Origin: an uncultured Pseudohongiella sp.
Lineage (GTDB): Bacteria; Pseudomonadota; Gammaproteobacteria; Pseudomonadales; Pseudohongiellaceae
Reading direction: 5' to 3'
Length of the DNA stretch: 64,000 bases
Assembly (NCBI GenBank): GCA_951812715.1
Contig: OX638323.1
Location: forward strand, 3,390,577-3,454,576
Below are positions 1 to 7,836 of this stretch, piece by piece (the stretch's first letter is position 1; every line of letters starts with the position of its first letter). Below the pieces are notes generated by a model, which saw nothing but the letters and a program-made list of their open reading frames with translations, did no database searches and was not told where the DNA came from. Both the position numbers and the translations under genes were made by a program.

Positions 1-2
1 TC

Positions 3-359
3 GTTTTCGGATTCTGGCTGTTCCGCGGCGCCAACGAGCAGAAACATCGCTTCAAACAGGACCCTGACACCATGATTTGGGGCAAACCCGCCGAGGCGCT
101 CGACGGTCGTCTGCTCGTCTCGGGATTCTGGGGCATTGGGCGGCATCTCAACTATACCGGCGAAATCTGCATCTATCTTTCCTTTGCCTTGACCACGGGC
201 TTCGTATCCTGGGCGCCGTTCCTGTTGCCGGCGTGGCTGGCGGGATTGCTGGTGCAAAGGTCGCGCCGCGACGAGCGCCGCTGCCGCGCGAAGTACGGCG
301 AGCTCTGGAGTCGGTACACGCAGCGGGCGCGATTCGTGATGGCGCCTTACATCTACTGA
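3..359 (+). CDS. Sterol C14-reductase family protein, C-terminal part (5' end outside the window)
   Basis: The reading frame is open from the left edge to a TGA at 357-359, so only about 118 C-terminal residues are visible. The family (ERG24/LBR/DHCR7) reduces a sterol ring double bond with NADPH in the membrane. The visible part matches the family's C-terminal signature: GIGRHLNYTGEI (the family has RHPNY.G), two hydrophobic segments (around SFALTTGFVSW and FLLPAWLAGLLV), then RDERRCRAKYGELWSRY and the terminal MAPYIY, equivalent to the IFPYIY end of animal enzymes. It sits 8 bp upstream of CYP51 on the same strand. CYP51 makes the delta-14 sterol that a C14 reductase uses, so the context supports C14 rather than C7 or C24 specificity, but the sequence alone does not settle this. 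Confidence 0.85.
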   Translation, partial: VFGFWLFRGANEQKHRFKQDPDTMIWGKPAEALDGRLLVSGFWGIGRHLNYTGEICIYLSFALTTGFVSWAPFLLPAWLAGLLVQRSRRDERRCRAKYGELWSRYTQRARFVMAPYIY

Positions 360-367
360 GGATTTCG

Positions 368-1759
368 ATGGCGCTTCAATCCCACAATGCGGAAGTTTCG
401 GCGGAGACGGCCAGGGCCATTCCCGAGATGAGCGGAGGCTTGCCGCTGCTCGGACATCTACGGGAATTTCAGCGGGACCCGGTCGAATTTCTGCGCCGCG
501 GCTGGCGCGAGTGTGGCGAAATGTTCCAATTCGGCATCGGTCCGCGCAAATTCGTCGTATTTGCGGGGCCTGAAGCCCACAACGCATTCTTCAAGGCGCC
601 GGAAGAGACCCTCGACGCCAAGTCGGTGTATCAGTTTACCGTGCCTATCTTCGGCCGCGGCGTAGCCTACGACGTTTCTTCCGAAGTCTTGACCGAGCAA
701 CTCGGATTCCTGTTTCCCGCGCTCAGGGAATCGGCTATGCGGCGCTATGTCCGCATCATGTTCGAGGAAACGGAACTTTTTTCCGATACGCTGGGGCAGG
801 AGGGGGAAATCGACCTGCCTCACGCGATGAACGAACTCACGGTGAACATCGCGAGCCGCTGCTTTCTCGGCGAGGAAATTCGTAACGAGGTGGACTCCGG
901 ATTCGCCGAGGCCTATCACGATCTTCAGAACGGCATCAACACGCTTGGCTTCTTTTTCCCGCGGCTGCCGACTCCGGCGCATTTGTCCCGGGACCGGGCG
1001 CGGCGACAAATAACCGAAATCTTCAGCGGCATCATGCGCGAAAGGCGGCGTACGGGCGCCCAGTCCGAAGACTTCATGCAAACCCTCATGGAGGCCCGGT
1101 ACAAGGACGGCCGGTCCTTGAGCGACAACGAGGTTACGGGACTGCTGTTGACGTCCCTGTTCGCGGGCCAGCATACCAGCGCGGTGCTCGCGTCCTGGAC
1201 CGGGCTTGAATTGCACCGGGAGCTTGCGTATCTCGACCGGGTGCGAGATGAGATGCGCGAAGTCTACGGCGAGGAAAGATTGCTGAGCTATGCGGGCCTG
1301 AAGCAGCAACCGCTACTGGAAAACGCGGTCCGCGAATGCGAACGGCTGCATCCGCCGCTGATCATTTTGATCCGCAAAGCGCTCAGGCCGCTGACTTATG
1401 GCAACTACACCGTGCCGGCCGGCGCGCTGGCGGTGGTGTCTCCGGCGCTTTCGCATCTCTTGCCGAATGTATTCGCGGACCCGGAAAAGTTTAATCCGGA
1501 CCGTTTTGCCCCGCCTGCCAGCGAGGAAAAGCAACACCCTCACGCCCTGATCGGCTTTGGCGGCGGCAAACACCGCTGCATGGGCAAGAACTTCGCCATC
1601 CTGCAAATCAAGGCGATCTGGGCCGTGCTGCTCGATCGATTCGATTTCATACTCGACAATCCGTTTCCCGCGCCGAATTATGGAAGCTGGGTGACAGGGC
1701 CCAGGCTGCCATGCCGACTTCGCTATCGACGCCGCTCGCAAGCGAGCATTTTCCACTGA
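368..1759 (+). CDS. cyp51: Sterol 14-alpha-demethylase, CYP51 family cytochrome P450
   Basis: A 463-residue P450 that oxidatively removes the 14-alpha-methyl group of lanosterol-type sterols. The CYP51 B'-helix signature is present (YQFTVPIFGRGVAYD). The I-helix has the CYP51-specific AGQHTS at 266-271, the ExxR motif is E323-R326, and the haem loop FGGGKHRCMG places the cysteine ligand at C404. No N-terminal membrane anchor is obvious. There is no C-terminal ferredoxin domain like the one fused to Methylococcus CYP51 (established knowledge), so electron donors must be encoded elsewhere. The ATG at 368 follows the upstream reductase by 8 bp. The frame is open further upstream, but a start there would lie inside the reductase gene. 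The 3' end overlaps the next gene by 49 bp, which suggests translational coupling. Confidence 0.95.
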   Translation: MALQSHNAEVSAETARAIPEMSGGLPLLGHLREFQRDPVEFLRRGWRECGEMFQFGIGPRKFVVFAGPEAHNAFFKAPEETLDAKSVYQFTVPIFGRGVAYDVSSEVLTEQLGFLFPALRESAMRRYVRIMFEETELFSDTLGQEGEIDLPHAMNELTVNIASRCFLGEEIRNEVDSGFAEAYHDLQNGINTLGFFFPRLPTPAHLSRDRARRQITEIFSGIMRERRRTGAQSEDFMQTLMEARYKDGRSLSDNEVTGLLLTSLFAGQHTSAVLASWTGLELHRELAYLDRVRDEMREVYGEERLLSYAGLKQQPLLENAVRECERLHPPLIILIRKALRPLTYGNYTVPAGALAVVSPALSHLLPNVFADPEKFNPDRFAPPASEEKQHPHALIGFGGGKHRCMGKNFAILQIKAIWAVLLDRFDFILDNPFPAPNYGSWVTGPRLPCRLRYRRRSQASIFH

Positions 1760-4700
1760 GCGCCACTGAGCTGCCACGCTACGACATCGCCATTGTCGGC
1801 GGGGGTCCGGTAGGCAGCCTGTGCGCGCTGGCCCATGCGCGCAAGGGCGCCAGGGTTGCCCTGCTGGAAGCGAATCCCAAGGCGGCGCAACGGCTTGCCG
1901 GAGAGTGGCTGCATCCGCCAGCGGTGCGGATGTTGCAAAGCGTCGGCGTCAGTCTCGATGGACGACGGGGGTTTTTCCCCGGCAAGGGATTCGTCGTATT
2001 TCCGGAGGACCATTCGGAATCCATCCTGTTGCCCTACCCGGAAGACTCCGCGGGCCTGGTATTCGAACATTCCGCCCTCGTCTCCTGCTTGCACGAAGCG
2101 GTCGAAAGCGAGTCCGGAATCGACATTTTTCGCCACGCGCGAGCGCGGGCGATCGAAGACGAAGGCATCGTTTTCAGCTTCGATGGCGCTGAACGTCTGC
2201 TGCAGGCCGGGCGGATCGTCGGCGCCGACGGCCGGGCCTCGATCGTGCGCCAATCGCTGGGCTTGCGCACCGAGCGCATGACCTGCTCGCGCATGGTCGG
2301 GGTCGTGGTCGAAGGTGTGAAACTGCGGCACGAAGAATTCGGCTATGTCGTACTCGGCGCGCCAGGACCCATTCTCACGGTACCACTGGGCAAGGGCCGC
2401 GTCCGCATCATTGCCGACATGCCATTGGAGCTATGGGCGCCGCGGGACCGGACCGGCGTGTTACTGGAATCTTACGCCGGTTACTTGCCGGAGGATCTCA
2501 GATCCGCGTTTGCCGATGCGCTCCGGTCGGGGAAATACCAGGCCGCCGCCAACGAGTTAAGGCCGCGAATGACTTACGGCTCCTCGCGCCGGGTGCTGAT
2601 CGGCGATGCGACAGGTCATTACCATCCAATGACCGCGGCCGGGATGACCCTCGGTTTCGCCGACGCTCTTGCCCTCGCCGAGGGCGGAAACTTCAGGGAA
2701 TTCGCGAACCGCCGGCTGAAGGAGACCAGGGCGCCGCAACTGCTCGCCATGGGGCTGTACGAAGTGTTCCGCGATCACCGGCTGGAGTCGTCGGTATTGC
2801 GACAGGCCGTTTACCGGAACTGGCGGGCCAGCAAACTGGTGCGGACCCGGACCATGCGCCTGCTCGCCTGTGAAGATTCTTCGGTAACACGGCTCGGCGC
2901 GGCGTTCAGCGTGACCGTGGCGGCCGGAGTCGCCGGCGAGCTTGGGAGACGAAGCGGCATTCTCACCTGGCGCCGGGCGCGAGGAATGGTGCGTACGCTG
3001 GCGGCTCGGCTCACGTGGCTGGTGCGGGGCGTTCGCGAACTGGAAAAGGCGCGCGGCCAGGGCGTCGTCGATGAACAGTCCGCGCTGGACAAGCTGTCCG
3101 GCGCTTTCCTGGTTTCGATGCAGGAACATTCCGGCATTGCGGAAACCGTTCGCCCGAACGGGCAGACTCCGGTCGACGCAGGCGCCGCGCTGGACTCCGC
3201 CGCGAAGCGCTTGCTGGATCTGCAACGCGAAGACGGCGCCTGGGAAGGCGAGATGACCTGGTGCCCGATGCTTGCCGCGCAATACGTGCTGCTGCATTAC
3301 ATTATCGGCCGGCAAATCGAACCCGAACGCCGCCGGCTGCTGTTGCGCCAGTTCGAACGAACGCGCCTCGAAGGAGGCCTCTGGGGCCTGCACGAACACT
3401 CGCGGGACAGCCTGTTCGTCACTACCCTGGTATACGTCGCGGCCAGACTGCTCGAAGTCGGGCCGGACGACCCCTTGATCGAGCCGGCCCGCGAATTCAT
3501 GCAAAAAGAAGGGGTCCTGGGCATCCCGAGTTGGGGCAAGTTCTGGCTGGCGCTACTGAATCTCTACGACTGGCGCGGAGTGAACGCCGTGCTGCCTGAA
3601 TTGTGGCGCCTGCCGCGGCGATTACCGCTGCATCCCGCAAACTGGTACTGCCACACCCGGCTCATCTACATGGCGATGGCGACCATATATTCATGCCGGT
3701 TCCAGCTTCCGGCGAATCCCGTAATCGAAGCCTTGCGCGAAGAACTTTTTCCGCAAGGTTTTGACGGAGTCGATTTCGCCGCCGGCCGCAATCGCCTGCG
3801 TAAGGCCGATCTGTTCGCCCGCCCAGGCATTTGGCTGCGGGCCGGCTACGCTTTGACCGGGGTCTACGATAGATTCCACAGCGAGCGCCTGCGCGGCCAT
3901 TGCCGCCAAGAGCTGATCGAACGCATTCGCTGGGAACTGCAAAGTTCCAGCCATACCAGCATTTCCCCGGTCAGTGGGTTTCTCAACATTCTTGCCCTGT
4001 GGCTGTGCGACCCCGACGATGCCGATTTGCACAAGGCCCTGGACGGTCTCGAAGGCTGGATCTGGGAAGACGAGGAAAACGGAACACGGATAACCGGTGC
4101 GCGCAGCGCATCCTGGGATACCGGCTTCGCCCTGCAGGCGCTGTCGACGATTCCGGGCCGCGACGATGTGCGTCAAGCCCTGCGCAAGGGAGCGGACTTT
4201 CTGCGCGGTCAACAGATTCCGGCCAGTTTCGACGGCTTTGGCGAGGCCTACCGCAACGACCCCAGGGGCGGCTGGTGTTTTGCCGGCAAATGGCATGGCT
4301 GGCCGGTAACGGATTGCACCGCGGAGGCGGTAATTGGACTCATCGCCGCGAATCCTGGGGAAGTGGACGAGCAGAAGCTAGGCGAGGCGATCGGGTTCAT
4401 GTTGAGCGGCCAGAACCGCGACGGCGGTTTCGGCAGCTACGAGGCGAAGCGCTCGGGTATAGGCCTGGAGTGGCTTAATCCGGCGGAAATGTTCGGCGAA
4501 TCGATGACCGAGCATTCCTATGTCGAATGCACTGCCTCCTGTCTGGCGGCGCTGGCGGCGTGCAAGCGGCATTTCCCGCGAGTCGTGGATGAGACTGCGC
4601 TCGAATCCATGTCCCGGGCCGATGCCTGGCTGCGGCGGACCCAGGCGAACGACGGTAGCTGGCGCGGCGTCTGGGGCGTGCAATTCATCTATGGCGTCCT

Positions 4701-5115
4701 GTTCGGCATCAGGGGCCTGCTTGCCGGAGGCGCGGGCCCTGGTGACCCTGCCTTGCGCCTTGCCTGCCACTGGCTGCTTGAGCGCCAGCGCAGCGACGGC
4801 GGCTGGGGCGAACATCATAGCGGCTGCCTGAGTGGCGCATACGTCGCGCATGAGCAAAGTCAGGTCATCCAGACCGCCTGGGCGCTGATCGCCTTGCTCG
4901 AGGCGGGCGACTCACATTGGTCCGCGATTTCGCGCGGCGCGCGATTTCTGCTCGAAGCCCAGGACGGGGAGGGGGGTTGGCCGAAGCAGGATATGGCCGG
5001 AGTGTTCTTCCGTACCGCGCTGCTGGATTACGAGTTGTACCGGCAGTATTTTCCCCTGCACGCCCTCGGCCTCTTTGAACGTCGGCGGCGCGCCAGACTG
5101 GCGCAAAACGACTAG
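1711..5115 (+). CDS. Squalene monooxygenase-oxidosqualene cyclase fusion protein
   Basis: One uninterrupted 1134-residue ORF carries two consecutive sterol enzymes. Residues ~22-440 are an FAD monooxygenase: Rossmann motif VGGGPVGS at 29-36, DG motif VGADGRAS near 170, and GD motif GDATGHYHPMTAAGMTLGFADAL starting at G298, as in squalene epoxidases. A charged linker (~440-490) leads to a terpene cyclase (~490-1134) with QW-type repeats such as QREDGAWEGE at 505, QNRDGGFGSY and QRSDGGWGE. The catalytic motif is DCTAE at D868, the oxidosqualene type, not the DxDD type of squalene-hopene cyclases. H648 (in WYCHTR) and Y910 (in SYEAKR) match the human lanosterol synthase residues H232 and Y503 with near-identical spacing, and V866 matches the lanosterol-type valine. 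The expected reactions are squalene to 2,3-oxidosqualene to a protosterol. The start overlaps CYP51 by 49 bp; the stop overlaps the convergent squalene synthase stop by 4 bp. Confidence 0.93.
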   Translation: MPTSLSTPLASEHFPLSATELPRYDIAIVGGGPVGSLCALAHARKGARVALLEANPKAAQRLAGEWLHPPAVRMLQSVGVSLDGRRGFFPGKGFVVFPEDHSESILLPYPEDSAGLVFEHSALVSCLHEAVESESGIDIFRHARARAIEDEGIVFSFDGAERLLQAGRIVGADGRASIVRQSLGLRTERMTCSRMVGVVVEGVKLRHEEFGYVVLGAPGPILTVPLGKGRVRIIADMPLELWAPRDRTGVLLESYAGYLPEDLRSAFADALRSGKYQAAANELRPRMTYGSSRRVLIGDATGHYHPMTAAGMTLGFADALALAEGGNFREFANRRLKETRAPQLLAMGLYEVFRDHRLESSVLRQAVYRNWRASKLVRTRTMRLLACEDSSVTRLGAAFSVTVAAGVAGELGRRSGILTWRRARGMVRTLAARLTWLVRGVRELEKARGQGVVDEQSALDKLSGAFLVSMQEHSGIAETVRPNGQTPVDAGAALDSAAKRLLDLQREDGAWEGEMTWCPMLAAQYVLLHYIIGRQIEPERRRLLLRQFERTRLEGGLWGLHEHSRDSLFVTTLVYVAARLLEVGPDDPLIEPAREFMQKEGVLGIPSWGKFWLALLNLYDWRGVNAVLPELWRLPRRLPLHPANWYCHTRLIYMAMATIYSCRFQLPANPVIEALREELFPQGFDGVDFAAGRNRLRKADLFARPGIWLRAGYALTGVYDRFHSERLRGHCRQELIERIRWELQSSSHTSISPVSGFLNILALWLCDPDDADLHKALDGLEGWIWEDEENGTRITGARSASWDTGFALQALSTIPGRDDVRQALRKGADFLRGQQIPASFDGFGEAYRNDPRGGWCFAGKWHGWPVTDCTAEAVIGLIAANPGEVDEQKLGEAIGFMLSGQNRDGGFGSYEAKRSGIGLEWLNPAEMFGESMTEHSYVECTASCLAALAACKRHFPRVVDETALESMSRADAWLRRTQANDGSWRGVWGVQFIYGVLFGIRGLLAGGAGPGDPALRLACHWLLERQRSDGGWGEHHSGCLSGAYVAHEQSQVIQTAWALIALLEAGDSHWSAISRGARFLLEAQDGEGGWPKQDMAGVFFRTALLDYELYRQYFPLHALGLFERRRRARLAQND

Positions 5116-6164
5116 TCCGGCCCGGTCGGCAGTCCTTTCGCGGCCCGGCGAAACAGCCAGCGTAATCCTCGATCGTTTTGCAACATGAGATTGGTGGCTA
5201 ACAAGGTGACCCGCACGGAATTCCGGGAAATCTTGACCTGATCGGATGCGGTAAAAAAGGGATTCCGCTGAATCTTTCGCAGGGTCAGCACCGCCAGACC
5301 GAGAGCCCACAGACAGAACCGGCGCATGCCTGCTTCCCGGGCCGGAAGACGGCAACTGAATTCCATCGCGTTCCCCAGGTGTCCGTGGGCGATTCCAAGC
5401 AGGGTATGCAAACCGTTTTGGAATTTTCCGGACCGGTGGTTCTCCTTCAGGTTCTCCAGCAAGAGTCCGTCATCGTCAAACACCGAACGCGGCAGCCAGC
5501 AGGCGCCTCGCTCGCGATCGGCCCAGATGTCCTTCAATATGTTGGTCATTTGCAATCCCTGGCCGAAAGAGACGGCCAGCGATCGCAACTCCGGACGATT
5601 CTCCTCGAGTTCCGGACACTGGATACAAAACAGATCGACCAGCATTTCGCCCGCGACCCCGGCGACCGCGTAGCAATATGCGTCGAGCTCCGGCAGGTCG
5701 CGCAATCCCGCCAGGCTGGCGCCGCGCTGAAATTTCGGCATGTCGACGCACATGACGGATACGCAGCGCTCGAGAATCCGGCGCTCGGCTTCGGTAAACG
5801 AATGGGTAACGCCGACGACCCGGTCCGCGTTGCGCATTAGTTCCATTTCGGCCGGTGGAATGGCGGGGGAAAGCAGCGGCGGCAACGAAGCCGAAAAAGC
5901 GCTCGCGTTCTCCCGTCCCTTGACCGTGGCCAGGAAGCGTTCGAGATTCGCCTCTTTCTGACCGAAGTCCAGGCGCGGGTCGTCCTCGATGGTATCGGCG
6001 ATGCGGCACAGCAAGTAGGCGTTGGTTACCACCAATGCCAGACGGCTCGGCAGAGTCGGGATCGTCAGCGCGAAAGTCCGGGATACGTCCGGCAGAATGG
6101 CTGCCTGGTATTGCAGATCCTTTTCCAGCGTGACGGTATCGTTCTTGGTGAAGTCAAGCAACAT
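5112..6164 (-). CDS. Squalene synthase (trans-isoprenyl diphosphate synthase, squalene/phytoene synthase family)
   Basis: A 350-residue protein that would condense two farnesyl diphosphates head to head into squalene, the substrate of the neighbouring fusion enzyme. The two metal-binding aspartate-rich motifs are DTIEDD (57-62) and DIWAD (212-216), in the usual order and spacing. The flanking sequences SRTFALTIPTLP, YAVAGVAGEMLV and GLQMTNILKDIWADRERGACWLP are typical of single-enzyme squalene synthases, not of the HpnC/HpnD pair. A hydrophobic segment (LWALGLAVLTLRKIQ) lies near the C-terminus. It is encoded on the opposite strand and converges with the cyclase, the two stop codons sharing 4 bp. 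The ATG is in a short divergent region facing the FAD oxidoreductase gene. Phytoene synthase is the alternative assignment, disfavoured by context. Confidence 0.9.
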   Translation of the reverse strand: MLLDFTKNDTVTLEKDLQYQAAILPDVSRTFALTIPTLPSRLALVVTNAYLLCRIADTIEDDPRLDFGQKEANLERFLATVKGRENASAFSASLPPLLSPAIPPAEMELMRNADRVVGVTHSFTEAERRILERCVSVMCVDMPKFQRGASLAGLRDLPELDAYCYAVAGVAGEMLVDLFCIQCPELEENRPELRSLAVSFGQGLQMTNILKDIWADRERGACWLPRSVFDDDGLLLENLKENHRSGKFQNGLHTLLGIAHGHLGNAMEFSCRLPAREAGMRRFCLWALGLAVLTLRKIQRNPFFTASDQVKISRNSVRVTLLATNLMLQNDRGLRWLFRRAAKGLPTGPD

Positions 6165-6285
6165 CCACTACCTGCTTGCGCACGCTTGGTGCGCGAATGC
6201 GGTGCATACTAACGCATTTCGGCTCGTTCAAGTTGTCCGCCTAAACTGGTAAAGTGCGTGCCACATGTCTTGCAGGGCAGCAACG

Positions 6286-7644
6286 ATGCCAAGAAAAATA
6301 GCAATAATCGGCGCAGGAGTGTCCGGGCTCGGGGTCGCCTGGGCCTTGCATCGAAACCCCGACCGATTTGATTTCCGGCTGTACGAGGCACAGGCCCAGG
6401 TCGGCGGCAACGCCGTCACCGCCGATATGCCCCAGGCGGACGGGACGTCGATCCCCTTCGATATTTCGGTCACCGCCTGCATTCCCACGGTGTATCACCA
6501 CATTCTGCTGCTGATGCGGCAGCTTGGCGTCGAACTGGTCGATACCAAATTCAGCTATAGCGTGAAATATCACGGCGAGATTTATGCCCACGACCTCGAC
6601 ACCGAAATCGCCCGGCGGTTGCAGGAGGAAATCGACAGATTCCAGAAGTTGCTGCAACGCTTGAAATGGTTCGGCGCGCTCAACCGGACCCGGTCGAAAT
6701 TTCTCAATGCCCTCAATCCCTTCAACTACCTCAGCATGGGCACGGTGCTGAATTTCGGTCGATATTCCGGAGACTTCAGGTACAAGGTGCTCAAGCCCAT
6801 GTTCGTCAACTTCCTGATGGCGACGAACGTGTTCGACATGCCGGCTTCGCTGTTCGCCCGCTACCTGGAATTCTTCGATATCGTCAACGCCACGCCGATG
6901 CAGACCTGGGAAGGCGGCACGCGCAACATCTACGAAAGGCTGACGGAGCCCTTTCGCGACAGGATTTATCTGTTCCGGCCAGTGCGCAAGGTAATCCGCC
7001 GGGAATCCGGCGTGGACGTAGTGGACGAGAACGGCGCTGCCGAGACCTTCGACGACGTGGTGTTCGCCTGCAACGCCAACCAGACGCTGATGACGCTCGA
7101 CAAAGCGGGGTTTTTCGAGACCTGGCTGCTGTCGTCAATCCGCTATGAGAGCGAGTTGCACAATCACGCCATCGTCCACTCGGACGCTTCCCTGCTGCCG
7201 GAAAACGAGGCGAAGCCCCTGGACACCCGCAGCAACCATATCGAGCAATACGCCGCCCGGCCGGACAACTACGAAATAACCTACATCATGCACAACCAGC
7301 AGCCCTGGGCGAAGCGCTCGGACAAACCCTGCCTGGTGACCTATAACGCGATCAGCCGCATCGACGAAAGCAAGATCGTCAAGCGCTGGTGGTTCCAGCA
7401 CGTCGTCCATGACGTGCGGCATATCGCGTTGCTCGTCCACCTGTTCCGCTTCATTCAGGGCAGGCGGCGGAGCTGGCATTGCGGCGCCCATACGCTCGTC
7501 AACAGCCAGGAGACCTGTTTCGTGACCGGTCTGGTCACGGCGCGGCAACTCGGCGCGGACTATCCCTTCGACGACGAGGAATGCCGCAAGTGGTTCAACT
7601 TCTACGGCCGCATGATGTACGGCTGGCGCTTCCGCAAAGCGTGA
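6286..7644 (+). CDS. FAD-dependent oxidoreductase of the amine-oxidase/COG2907-like type, probably linked to sterol or isoprenoid metabolism
   Basis: A 452-residue protein with an N-terminal dinucleotide-binding motif IAIIGAGVSGLGVAWAL (GxGxxG at residues 9-14) and the downstream GG motif EAQAQVGGNA. The body (DISVTACIPTVYHHILLLMRQLGVEL, then a C-terminal WHCGAHTLVNSQETCFVTGLVTARQLG) resembles the NAD/FAD-binding proteins that often sit beside fatty-acid, carotenoid or terpenoid genes. Start choice: an ATG at 6265 is also in frame, but the one at 6286 puts the Rossmann strand at the usual distance from the N-terminus. The substrate cannot be read from the sequence. Its position directly divergent from squalene synthase suggests a sterol or squalene role (inference). 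Squalene-desaturating HpnE-type activity is possible, but the protein is not a close match to HpnE. Confidence 0.75.
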   Translation: MPRKIAIIGAGVSGLGVAWALHRNPDRFDFRLYEAQAQVGGNAVTADMPQADGTSIPFDISVTACIPTVYHHILLLMRQLGVELVDTKFSYSVKYHGEIYAHDLDTEIARRLQEEIDRFQKLLQRLKWFGALNRTRSKFLNALNPFNYLSMGTVLNFGRYSGDFRYKVLKPMFVNFLMATNVFDMPASLFARYLEFFDIVNATPMQTWEGGTRNIYERLTEPFRDRIYLFRPVRKVIRRESGVDVVDENGAAETFDDVVFACNANQTLMTLDKAGFFETWLLSSIRYESELHNHAIVHSDASLLPENEAKPLDTRSNHIEQYAARPDNYEITYIMHNQQPWAKRSDKPCLVTYNAISRIDESKIVKRWWFQHVVHDVRHIALLVHLFRFIQGRRRSWHCGAHTLVNSQETCFVTGLVTARQLGADYPFDDEECRKWFNFYGRMMYGWRFRKA

Positions 7645-7689
7645 GCGCGAGAAAATCCGGTGCTTCGAGCTTCGAGCCACGCTTCAGGG

Positions 7690-7827
7690 AAGCTCCGGGT
7701 AAATCGGAGCTTCCCCGCGGCACAGGCATGTGCCGCCGAATTCTATGGCGCAAGCCATTGAATTCGGAAGCAAAACAAAACCACGCTTTTGTTTTGCGAT
7801 GAGAAAAATTACCGGAAGTAATTTTTC
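7690..7827. repeat. Mosaic of consecutive perfect hairpins (copy 1)
   Basis: This intergenic DNA between two convergent genes is almost entirely inverted repeats placed end to end: an 8-bp stem at 7690-7712, GCGGCACA/TGTGCCGC at 7717-7736, a stem bounded by GAATTC at both ends, an 11-bp stem GCAAAACAAAA/TTTTGTTTTGC, and a 10-bp stem GAAAAATTAC/GTAATTTTTC at 7803-7827. A related mosaic in opposite order occurs at 22778-22972. It may act as a bidirectional terminator, since it lies between gene ends; the T-rich arms fit that role. Confidence 0.8.
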
Positions 7828-7836
7828 GGAGAATCC

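Noticed and set aside
458..1309. Minus-strand 283-codon frame inside CYP51
   Set aside because: It is antisense to a strongly conserved P450, has no recognisable domain and follows GC-rich codon-position bias.
1711..5115. Squalene-hopene cyclase fused to the monooxygenase
   Set aside because: The cyclase has DCTAE at the catalytic position, not the DxDD of hopene cyclases, and retains oxidosqualene-cyclase residues at H648 and Y910.
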